From Archivesica marissinica (Eukaryota; Mollusca; Bivalvia; Venerida; Vesicomyidae), in assembly GCA_014843695.1 (NCBI GenBank), contig CM026386.1:85030850-85094849 (forward strand): 64,000 nt of DNA, in the 5' to 3' direction. Of this stretch, positions 22,214 to 32,050 are shown in pieces (the stretch's first letter is position 1; every line of letters starts with the position of its first letter). The notes under the pieces are model-generated. The model searched no databases. It saw nothing but the letters and a program-made list of their open reading frames with translations, and was not told where the DNA came from. Both the position numbers and the translations under genes were made by a program.

Positions 22214-22845
22214 ATGAGGCATAGCGAAGCAGAACCCTAACATAGCATACATAACTATTTAATGTATTATATAAATGAAGACAGCCAATAAGACTCCGTT
22301 AGATCAGTGACTGGGTTCGTATATGTATCATTCAGCGAAGCAGAACCCTAACATAGCATACATAACTATTTAATGTATTATATAAATGAAGACAGCCAAT
22401 AAGACTCCGTTAGATCAGTGACTGGGTTCGTATATGTATCATTCAGCGAAGCAGAACCCTAACATAGCATACATAACTATTTAATGTATTATATAAATGA
22501 AGACAGCCAATAAGACTCCGTTAGATCAGTGACTGGGTTCGTATATGTATCATTCAGCGAAGCAGAACCCTAACATAGCATACATAACTATTTAATGTAT
22601 TATATAAGTGAAGACAGCCAATAAGACTCCGTTAGATCAGTGACTGAGTTCGTATATGTAACATAGCATACATAACTATTTAATGTATTATATAAATGAA
22701 GACAGCCAATAAGACTCCGTTAGATCAGTGACTGGGTTCGTATATGTAACATAGCATACATAACTATTTAATGTATTATATAAGTGAAGACAGCCAATAA
22801 GACTCCGTTAGATCAGTGACTGAGTTCGTATATGTAACAGTCAGG
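22214..22845 (+). repeat. 111-bp tandem repeat, 4 full and 2 shortened units
   Basis: Units start at 22224, 22335, 22446 and 22557 (period 111, starting gcgaagcagaaccc); the last two lack about 22 bp at the start. The sequence corresponds to a single-copy segment at 31.80-31.91 kb in reverse. Confidence 0.9.
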
Positions 22846-22879
22846 AGCACACACTTGACATGCGGCGATACAGTTTCAT

Positions 22880-23230
22880 TTGCCGCCCATGTGTTCTGGC
22901 ATTAAGTAATAGGCTTAATTAGATTAATTTAAGATTCCATGGGTAGATTTGGAATTAATGCAAATCAGTTTAAAGCTGGTCAATAATTAAATCAACATGG
23001 AAAATAGTCTGCCGAAGATGTCTATCGAAGTGGAAATTCCTGGCATGTTTTTTTCTCTATTAGCCATTGAAAACTATTATCGGATTTATTATTTAATAAA
23101 CATACATTAATGATCTTCCATGAATTCATGATGGCTATGATTGAAAACAACTTGAATAGCCTCTGTCAACACATGATATATAATGTTGGTCATTTACATG
23201 TATAAAGGGAGAGTACTATGACAGATATAT
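22880..23230 (+). repeat. Inverted duplicate of 31.48-31.79 kb
   Basis: Shared words in inverted order include ttaattagattaattt, tttaaagctggtca, ctctattagccat and gaaaacaacttgaata. It continues the duplication that contains the 3' exon relic at 22.1 kb. Confidence 0.65.
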
Positions 23231-23562
23231 CTCATTATCATCGCGTGCCCTATTAATATATAATATATATTGACATCCTCTAAAAAGGCCAAAACACAAC
23301 AAGTGTGATAACTGTGTACATACCCACGATATGTATGTCACCTTTTGCCTACCGTAGTGGTTTGTCTTCTCTAATTTATTGAAGCCTGAAATTTCACCTC
23401 AGCCTGTCGTATTGGCTAAAGCCATGGCTCATCGCACCGTTTGCACGTGCATCCCGTGCGCTTTCCTCATGTGGTTATGTCGGTCAACATTACACATGTG
23501 TATAGAGTTATTGATTTATAACCAAGTAGTCGAGGCAATATATGAAAGATTCAATTTTCAAA

Positions 23563-24278
23563 ATGCCAAGGCTAAATTACGAAGAAAGAACAAGAATTTT
23601 GGGCATGCTTGAAAGCGGACTTTTTCAAGTCACGTGACAATACGCTTTAACGTTGCAATAGTGTGCCTTGTTCGACGGGTAAGCGCAATAGGAAGCCTGT
23701 ATGATAGACCCATACTCGGTGTGCCCCATGTGACGTATGTACGACAGGACAATTTCATACGTCAACGTCACTGCGAAACCGTTTCGTAAACGGCACAATC
23801 CACAACGTCGGTGGTCATAGGAAATGGCGGAAGAAATGACGGAATACAGCGAGGAGATGTCTCCAGGAGAACGCCGGCAATGGGCTCAAAACAACATCGG
23901 AAGACGTTGGCGTGATGTGGTCTCTAGTGACGAATCTCTTTTTTTAGATTTTATTTAAAAACTTTATTTATTTTACAACGATTACGAAGCAAGCTTTAAT
24001 AACTTATATTAATCACTCGCTTTAATCTTTCCTTTGCCGATGGACATGTTCGTATTTACCGTCGACGTAATGAACGGTACGTACGCAATTGTGTGCTGGA
24101 GCACAACTATTTTGTTGTTGTTGGTGTAATGGTTTGGGCAGCGATAAACCACACATTTAGAACTGACCTGGTGGTTATCAAAGGGACTTTAAACTCCAGA
24201 GGGTATGTAAACCAAGTTATTCGTCCAATGGTCGTTCCAATGTTTCATCAACGAACTGGCCTTACATTTGGCACCTAG
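23563..24278 (+). pseudogene. Tc1/mariner-type transposase, decayed and interrupted
   Basis: ATG at 23563 (MPRLNYEERTRILGMLESG), then a DNA-binding region full of stops, ERRQWAQNNIGRRWRDV and the catalytic-region word SSDESLF near 23.94 kb. An 85-bp SINE-tail insertion follows, and the frame resumes with FADGHVRIYRRRNERY and VMVWAAINHTFRTDLV. It breaks off at RTGLTFGT, just before the expected Q-x-D-N-A-R-P-H. DNA transposase of the Tc1 group by family knowledge; inactive. Confidence 0.82.
23944..24030 (-). mobile_element. SINE 3'-tail fragment inserted in the Tc1 transposase
   Basis: Reverse complement reads gagtgattaatataagtt followed by a degenerate gcttcgtaatcg, the same tail as SINE families A and B. 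It splits the transposase between SLF and FADG. Confidence 0.65.
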
Positions 24279-24282
24279 CTGT

Positions 24283-24515
24283 ATTTGTTACTATTGTGCC
24301 CTTAGGCAAGGCATTTAATTTCCTCGGCGTTATGTATTCACTCATACAATAGGGCCTGCGTTGCCGAGTGGTTAAGGTTGTTAACTTCAAATCACGTGTC
24401 CGTCACCATTGTATGTTCAAATCCCACTAGGGACTCGAATTCTTTGAAGTGAGGAAGCTAACTAGCTGGGTGCTGAAGGTCAGTGACCCGGTGTCAGTTT
24501 TTGCCTGATTACTCA
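24283..24515 (+). mobile_element. SINE A fragment followed by SINE D copy
   Basis: ttgtgcccttaggcaaggca at 24.29-24.31 kb is SINE A middle sequence; from 24357 a tRNA-like head (gttgccgagtggttaagg, gttcaaatcccac) and gaattctttgaagtgagg mark SINE D. Confidence 0.6.
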
Positions 24516-24536
24516 CTCGCCATATTACTGGTGTGT

Positions 24537-24840
24537 GTTTTACGTTTAGTTATCGTCGCTGACGGTTGTCCATATGAGCGACGCATCCTGAAGAGATTTT
24601 GGAGGGTAGTGCAATGATACAGACAGAGACTCATTCCAGAGTCTCATCTGGTTCGCTTACGTCACAGTGTAAAGCACCGACACGAGACCTCGGTTTAGTC
24701 CCATCTGAAAGACTGTTCATTTTATTAGGGTCAGGCGGGGGATCGAACCTGCGAGCTGGCTGCGTTTTCTACTTCCTCTAGAACGTTTATAGTTGGGCTA
24801 TGCTGTCCTTGTGATAGCTTCATAGTGGTTTGCTACTTAC
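24537..24840. mobile_element. SINE family C copy plus exon-flank duplicate
   Basis: Runs from tttacgtttagttatcgtcg through agacagagactcattccaga to gtcaggcgggggatcgaacc. The following 60 bp matches the flank of the receptor tail exon at 33.8-33.87 kb. The two loci share the same SINE/exon arrangement. Confidence 0.75.
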
Positions 24841-24957
24841 GATCAAATTCATGAGAAATTTCGTAAGCTGGTGGTGCTGATCCATACTCTACGACGCTCT
24901 CTCGCTCTGAATATTCTGGAACATCATTGTCGTCCCATACGCCGGAATAGCTTGAAC
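24841..24957 (-). pseudogene. Partial duplicate of the receptor cytoplasmic-tail exon
   Basis: Matches the 3' 117 bp of the tail exon at 33873-34066 with few changes. The frame stays open (SSYSGVWDDNDVPEYSE... to HEFD) and the donor GATC|gtaagtag is kept. Differences from the main copy include N-A to N-D, S-A-Y to P-A-Y (creating PPAY) and V to I. The 5' part and acceptor are replaced by a SINE C fragment at 24958. A truncated paralogue or exon relic. Confidence 0.75.
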
Positions 24958-25050
24958 GACTGTTAATTTATTATGGTCAGACGAGGGATCGAACCTGCGA
25001 TCCCTTGATTACCAGTCCAGCATGGTAACCACTGCACTACAGATATGTAT
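24958..25050. mobile_element. SINE family C fragment
   Basis: gactgttaatttattatgg, gaggatcgaacctgcgat-like text and the tRNA-like end accagtccagcatggtaacc abut the truncated exon copy. Confidence 0.65.
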
Positions 25051-25735
25051 GTGCCATATTACTTAGCTCTTGGTGCGACTGTATACCCTCAAGCATTACA
25101 GACGAGGTTAAAGACGCATTGTACGTAATGTACTAAGCGATTCTATGAACCGCGATGACAATGGGAACTGATTATCAGTAAGGTATGCACACTATAGAAG
25201 CGGTAATCGCATGACTTCGTTATTTAGGTAGGTTCAAGTTTCCTCAAGCCAGAAAGGTCAATTCTTATGACTATGTTTCTACATAAATTCGTATGTTTAT
25301 ACCAGTCGATACAGTGTGATTGTCTGGATGGATCTGGGGGAATCAAGCTTAAGAAAGAAAATGAGACTTATAAATAACAGAAATTGGAGACATCATAAAC
25401 TTTCGATGCTTTTGAGCAACTATCGCAATGTGTCTTTTTCATATATCTTTATTTCAGTTAGCATAATATAGTTATATAAGATGTACCACACAATGCAAAA
25501 TGATATTCTTAAAACAAAATGATATAAATATGAAGCTTATGACTTGAATGGTGTAACCGGCTATTTACCATTTTGTTTGTTCCAATTTCATAAACATATG
25601 TTAACACAACCACCTCTAATTTAAGCCAATAGAAAGATTTCTATAAAATTTTGAATCGAAGATATTATCCAATATCTACAGTAACCCATGTCCTCATAGA
25701 AGCCATTACCGATTACACACATAGTGTCACATTAG
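25051..25735. other. No gene recognised
   Basis: AT-rich intergenic sequence. Confidence 0.5.
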
Positions 25736-25962
25736 TAGTCAAACAAACGGAGAAAACCCATAAAACAGAACAGAACCTTATACTGTAGTGGATAAACCCC
25801 TAATGATTCTCAAACAAATGGAGAAAAGCCCATTAAACAGAACAGAACCTTATACTGTAGTGGATACAACCCCTAATGATTCTCAATAAAACGGAGAAAA
25901 GCCCATTAAGCAGAACAGAACCATATCATGTAGTGGATACAACCCCAAATGATTCTCATGAA
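25736..25962. repeat. About 73-bp tandem repeat, 3 units
   Basis: Each unit has gagaaaa(g/c)cccat, cagaacagaacc and gtagtggata, ending aatgattct. Confidence 0.85.
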
Positions 25963-26339
25963 GCTCCATCGATGGAGTTGGGTAGGTAAGTTGATAGCAT
26001 ATTCAATGATGAGGACGGGCACAGAAGGACAAGAATACTTTAAAACAAGAGGTTTGCAAAAAGAACATCATCTAACAATGTGTTATGAATATCACATGTA
26101 TACTGTACAAGCAGGGATTATACAACATAAGCATATGTAGTAAAATATGTATGGCATGTAAGGAAGTTTTAATGAAATAAATCAGTTTCCTATCTTTATC
26201 ATTTAAACGTCTCTCAAGACGCATGTGTAGTGATGTGTTGTCCCTCAGTTATATGTGTCTGGAAAAGGCATACGAGTGCACAATACGTGGCGTCTCGCTA
26301 ACTCTCATATATTTGATTTAGAACACAATTTATATGTGC

Positions 26340-27285
26340 TGAACCTCATATATTTATGTAGAAACCCACGTATGTGTCTCGGAACAAAACCTGCGAGTGC
26401 ACAATATATATATGTAGTGACTCGTTAACCCTCATATATTTATGTAGAAACCCATGTATGTGTCGCGGAACAAAACCTGCGAGTGCACAATATATATATG
26501 TAGTGACTCGTTAACCCTCATATATTTATGTAGAAACCCATGTATGTGTCTCGGAACAAAACATGCGAGTGCGCAATATATAAGTAGTGACTCGTTAACC
26601 CTCATATATTTATGTAGAAATACATTTATGTTTCTCGGAACAAAACCTGCGAGTGCACAATATATATGTATTGACTCGTTAACCCTCATATATTTATGTA
26701 GAAACCCATGTATGTGTCTTGTAACAAATCCCGCGAGTGCACAATATATATATGTAGTGACTCGTTAACCCTCATATATATATGTAGAAACCCATGTATG
26801 TGTCGCGGAACAAAACCTGCGAGTGCACAATATATATATGTAGTGACTCGTTAACCCTCATATATTTATGTAGAAACCCATGTATATGTCTCGGAACAAA
26901 ACATGCGAGTGCGCAATATATAAGTAGTGACTCGTTAACCCTCATATTTATGTAGAAATACATTTATGTTTCTCGGAACAATATCTGCGAGTGCACAATA
27001 TATATGTAGTGACTCGTTAACCCTCATATATTTATGTAGAAACCCATGTATATGTCTCGGAACAAAACATGCGAGTGCGCAATATATAAGTAGTGACTCG
27101 TTAACCCTCATATATTTATGTAGAAATACATTTATGTTTCTCGGAACAAAACCTGCGAGTGCACAATATATATGTAGTGACTCGTTATCCCTCATATATT
27201 TATGTAGAAACCCATGTATGTGTCGCGGAACAAAACCTGCGAGTGCACAATATATATGTAGTGACTCGTTAACCCTCATATATTA
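26340..27285. repeat. 84-86-bp tandem repeat, 11 units, higher-order structure
   Basis: Units carry tcgttaaccctcatat and cgagtgc(a/g)caatatata. Three main variants recur in order: A (gtgtcgcgg), B (acatgcgagtgcgc) and C (atacatttatgtttc), plus one D. Order seen: A' A B C D A B C B C A. Open frames on both strands come from the 84-bp period. Confidence 0.9.
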
Positions 27286-27299
27286 TTTCTAAACACAAT

Positions 27300-27960
27300 A
27301 TCCCATATAGCGTCTCCTCTATTATTACCCACAGTGAGTCTACCATAATATGCACTAGCTAACATGTTCAAAGCATACTTTCTATTAAGCATACTTATTT
27401 TGGAAAATTCGAGAATAAATATGTAAAATGTACTCCTTTAATTACGTTTTTCAAAGAATGGACACGTGAATAATAACCCAAATGACACTGTTGAGAAATA
27501 TCATGTTTCCTTGCTGATTTATTTGATTGTATTAACATGTTATATATATATATATAGATCACACAGATAGAACAATACTTATACATTACACAATCTTTAC
27601 AAGATATCACAGATTTTCCCACAGTGTCGGATAAATAGTATTACAATATGTACACACGATGTTCTATAGCAATAACACAAGTTGTTGCTAAATCAATGAA
27701 AATATCGCCCTATTATCTTACCAATTTACCATACTTTGGAATATTAAGTTTCAAAAGATACCAACTAACCAATTTGTAAAACTGTCCAACATATGCCAAA
27801 GTAAGGTATGTAGTGACTCTGCTCTAAACCCAATGATGATACATATATATTAATACAAATACTTTAATTCACATATAATTGTGTATATATCTGAGAGAAC
27901 AGCGTAGTAGTGTAGTAGTGTATGTGGTACTTCGAAGCCTGATTGGATAGAAAATAGTTC
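27300..27960. other. No gene recognised
   Basis: AT-rich spacer with a short (ta)n run near 27.54 kb. Confidence 0.5.
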
Positions 27961-27964
27961 AGGA

Positions 27965-29360
27965 CTTGAGGATTATCTATTGTAGTTGCAACATGTTCCA
28001 AAGTCATACAGTACATTGTAACATGTATTACTGTAGTTGTAACATGTTCCAAAGTCATATATCACATTGTTACAGGTGTTATTGTAGTTGTAACATGTTC
28101 CAAAATCATACATCACATTGTTACAGGTGTTGTTGTAGTTGTAGCATGTTCCAAAGTCATACATCACATTGTTACAGGTGTTATTGTAGTTGTAACATGT
28201 TCCAAAATCATACATCACATTGTTACAGGTGTTGTTGTAGTTGTAGCATGTTCCAAAGTCATACATCACATTGTTACAGGTGTTGTTGTAGTTGTAACAT
28301 GTTCCAAAGTCATACATCACATTGTTACAGGTGTTGTTGTAGTTGTAGCATGTTCCAAAGTCATACATCACATTGTTACAGGTGTTATTGTAGTTGTAAC
28401 ATGTTCCAAAGTCATACACCACATTGTTACAGGTGTTGTTGTAGTTGTAGCATGTTCCAAAGTCATACATCAGATTGTTACAGGTGTTATTGTAGTTGTA
28501 GCATGTTCCAAAGTTATACATCACATTGCTACATGTGTTATTGTAGATGTATTATATTCCAAAGTCATACATGACATTGCTACAGGTGTTATTGTAGTTG
28601 TAACATGTTCCAAAGTTATACATCACATTGCTACATGTGTTATTGTAGTTGTAACATGTTCCAAAGTTATACATCACATTGCTACATGTGTTATTGTAGT
28701 TGTAACATGTTCCAAAGTTATACATCACATTGCTACATGTGTTATTGTAGATGTATTATATTCCAAAGTCATACATGACATTGCTACATGTGTTATTGTA
28801 GATGTATTATATTCCAAAGTCATACATGACATTGCTACAGGTGTTATTGTAGTTGTAACATGTTCCAAAGTCATACATTACATTGTTACAGGTGTTATTG
28901 TAGTTGTAACATGTTCCAAAGTCATACAACACATTGCTACAGGTGTTATTGTAGTTGTAGCATAATACAAAGTCATACATCACATATTTACAGGTGTTAT
29001 TGTAGTTGTATTATATTCCAAAGTTATACATCACATTGCTACAGGTGTTATTGTAGATGTATTATATTCCAAAGTTATACATCACATTGCTACAGGTGTT
29101 ATTGTAGTTGTAACATAATACAAAGTCATACATCACATATTTACAGGTGTTATTGTAGATGTATTATATTCCAAAGTCATACATGACATTGCTACAGGTG
29201 TTATTGTAGTTGTAATATACTCCAAAGTCATACATCACATTGTTACAGGTGTTATTGTAGATGTAATATATTCCGAAGTAATACATCACATTGTTACAGA
29301 TGTTGTAGTAGTTTTAACATGTTCCAAAATCATACATCACATTGTTACAGGTGTTGTTAT
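27965..29360. repeat. 51-bp tandem repeat, about 27 units
   Basis: Unit contains aacatgttccaaagtcatac and cacattgttacagg. In the first eleven units aacatg and agcatg versions largely alternate, a 102-bp order; the second half uses atgtattatattcc variants. Cys-rich frames open on plus and Asn/Tyr-rich frames on minus result from the period and are not called genes. Confidence 0.92.
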
Positions 29361-29664
29361 GATACCCTTACCGAAACGAAACATTCAAGGGGGTTTAGTG
29401 TAGGAGACATGTGTCGTCTATCTACTTGCTTAGTATTATATAATTATCATTTATTTGTTTGGAATTGCGAGTAGTGCACCACATGTGCGCGTCATGCATA
29501 CTGCTTGTGGACGATAATTCCAATACATGTGTACTACAATAACAAAATAACTGTCCACCATGCAAACATCGACAACTATAAAACTAACAGCTAGTATGCT
29601 AGCCTATATAACATAGTAACTTGTTTCTGTAAGAACATTTCGTCAAACAATTGCTTAGTTGCAT

Positions 29665-29820
29665 TACTGGGACAAGGACACAACATTACTTGGACACAGA
29701 TACAACATTACTTGGACAATGATACAACACAAGTTGGACAATGATACAACATTACTTGGACAATGATACACAACATTACTTGGACAATGATACAACATTA
29801 CTTGGAAAATGATACAATGT
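29665..29820. repeat. 22-bp tandem repeat, about 6-7 units
   Basis: Unit acttggacaatgatacaaca, repeated every 22 bp with slight changes. Confidence 0.85.
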
Positions 29821-29829
29821 TTGTGGTTC

Positions 29830-30390
29830 CAATTTTATTGAACCACGTAATATAGCACATCACATCCTGACACAAGCGACTATGCTCAAACATTGGATCT
29901 GGCCAGTGAGACCAGGACATCACTGGGCAGCCGAGCGGGCTAATCAACATATTCACGTTATATCTAATGAATTGTACACACTACATCAAAGCCTAATGGA
30001 AATTGTGTCCGTATTCATGATATCTAGCCAACAACTGTACAAATAGCATTCCATACAATTGTGTAGATGAATTTGAATTATAATCGTCTACACCTTATTG
30101 TAGCATGCGATTGCTGCATATGGATTGTATGATCTAATAAATCAGCTAAGAGCGATATATGCATTTTGTTTTCAAAAAGACATATCTATGAAATTAATAC
30201 GCTGTCAAAATGATAATTTAAAGAAAACAGCGAAATAACACAAAGTTAAATATGTACTACAGCGAGTGCAATACCAACTATGGGTTGGTTACTCATCTCC
30301 AGACCAAATTTCTAATGTATTAATTAGTGTTTATTTTACAAGTATTAGTAATGCCTATATGTAATAATTTACTTAAGAACAATGAGTTCT
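29830..30390. other. No gene recognised
   Basis: AT-rich spacer. Confidence 0.5.
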
Positions 30391-30394
30391 CCGC

Positions 30395-30560
30395 TGAAGC
30401 CGTTTCGATTGTGCCATTAGGCAAGGTATTTAAATTCCACAGTGCCTCTTCTTGCCTCGTGGCGATGGATTCCATCATGAATGAGATCTCGAGAGTTGTT
30501 AATATAAGTTGTAAGAACTTGTTTCGCAATCGAGCTAAAATAAAATTATTTAAACTAATA
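30395..30560 (+). mobile_element. SINE family A, 3' part
   Basis: From cgattgtgccattaggcaag to gtaagaacttgtttcgcaat and the cgagctaaaataaaa end; 5' head absent. Confidence 0.7.
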
Positions 30561-30564
30561 TCCA

Positions 30565-31470
30565 AAGTCGTAATCTACAATCTATTTCTACTCGCCACAA
30601 CTAAAAGCATATGGGCGAGTGCATATTCACAGCTAAATTAAAAATATATTATCTAATAATTTAAATTCTATAATAATTAGGATAACAATATATTAGTAAA
30701 TTGCTATTTGGCCTGCTGTGTAATCTCCAAGGGCTACCTCCACTGAGGTCCCTATGGCCGCCGGCGGTAAGCCGGTTTGAAGGTTCAAATGTTTCCGTAT
30801 TGTATATCTTGTATCATTTCCCTATATATATATGGAAAATATCCAAAAGGTAAATTGTACTTTAAGGGTGTGTTTACTTAGTAATATGTATAAAACAATA
30901 TTCGTAAAAACAAATGCCACAGATGTTTGCCTTACTGCCTAGGACGTGAACAAGCTCATCCTCCTGTGATACAGTATGGTTCCAGTAACACAAACCGGAT
31001 ATGGATCTAACGATTGATGATGTCCAAGTTTGATTAATCTTTGTTTTGACATAAATTGATGAGTAATTGCAAAATATGCCGACAACAAATCTGGCAATAT
31101 CTGACGAAACAACGAGTTTTACATTTGTTTGCTGTCTCCCTTACACCATTATTTTAATGTGATGTCGTCGGCTTCCGTTCGGGATTCGTCATCAGTTTTG
31201 CTCACAAAGTGCACTCTGTATATTAAGTGCAGACATTACACTATAGTACGATGGGAATAAATGAAATGTCACGGTTGATATCCTACCGATTGATAACGCA
31301 TGCCCCAACTCTTTTCAGAATAAATGTTTTATAGCTTTGTTTTTCACATCATAGTCTTTAATGTACTATATAATATCTTCGGGTTGGTCGTACGGTTGTT
31401 TCCTTGTTGGTTCCTTTCTGCAAAAAATCAGTACTTGAGTATATACCTATACAATGGAAACTATATTAAT
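30565..31470. other. No gene recognised; downstream flank of the receptor gene
   Basis: A minus-strand segment near 31.43-31.37 kb has a good acceptor (attttttgcag) and short open frames, but the receptor frame already ends at 32024, so I treat it as an alternative at best. Confidence 0.4.
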
Positions 31471-31479
31471 GCTAAACAT

Positions 31480-31915
31480 TTTTAAAACAGGTTATTCAAG
31501 CTGTTTTCAATAAAAGTGGACACTATTTGCATTGATGTTTGTGAACAACTCATGGAAGAAACGTCATGTCCGTTAAGTCAAACTGCTTATGACACAATAC
31601 TTGTTCATTGGCTAATAGAGATATCATGTCAGGAATTTGCACTTCAATGCACACTAGTTTTAGTGTTGATTTAATTACTCTCTGACCAGCTTTAAACTGC
31701 TTTGCATCAATTCCAAACCCACCCCTGGAAACTTTTAATTAATCTAATTAAGCTTATTACTTAATTACATCACACGCGAGGTGCAAAATGAAACGTTTAT
31801 CACTGCACTGATCTGACGGGGTTGTATTGGTCGTCCTCATTATATAATATTTCATTAGTTCTGTATGGCATCGTAATGTTCCGATTCGCTATGCTTCATC
31901 GATTTGGTTTTGAAA
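31480..31915. repeat. Arm of an inverted duplication (partner 22.2-23.2 kb)
   Basis: Single-copy counterpart of the 111-bp repeat unit (31.80-31.91 kb) and of 22.88-23.18 kb, in opposite orientation. It lies just 3' of the receptor coding end and may be 3' UTR. Confidence 0.65.
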
Positions 31916-32023
31916 TGTTATGCTTTAATTTAGTAATGAAATAAACCGAAATGTTATGTTGATATTTAATTAGCTGTATCATTCTAGTTTGATTGATTTC
32001 TACTTACCTTAAAAAACCAAGTA

Positions 32024-32050
32024 TCACACTCGCGGTCGTGGCAACGAAAA
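32024..32050 (-). CDS. Receptor terminal coding exon
   Basis: After acceptor ctgtttcag the frame reads FSLPRPRV and TGA. The inverted paralogous copy at 22103-22129 has FSLPRTRM and TAA at the same place, which supports this as the true C-terminus. Confidence 0.7.
   Translation of the reverse strand, partial: FSLPRPRV

Noticed and set aside
26432..27292. Repeated frames with MRVNESLHIY and SDSLTLIYLC words
   Set aside because: Both strands open because the unit is 84 bp; no start context or domain.
27965..29190. Cysteine-rich frame CYRCYCSC... that looks like a secreted Cys-rich protein
   Set aside because: Pure 51-bp tandem repeat with an equally open opposite strand; no signal peptide, splice sites or non-repeat part.
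31375..31432. Additional 3' coding exon of the receptor on the minus strand after attttttgcag
   Set aside because: The terminal exon at 32024-32050 fits phase 0 and its stop is conserved in position in the inverted paralogous copy, so a further exon is not needed.
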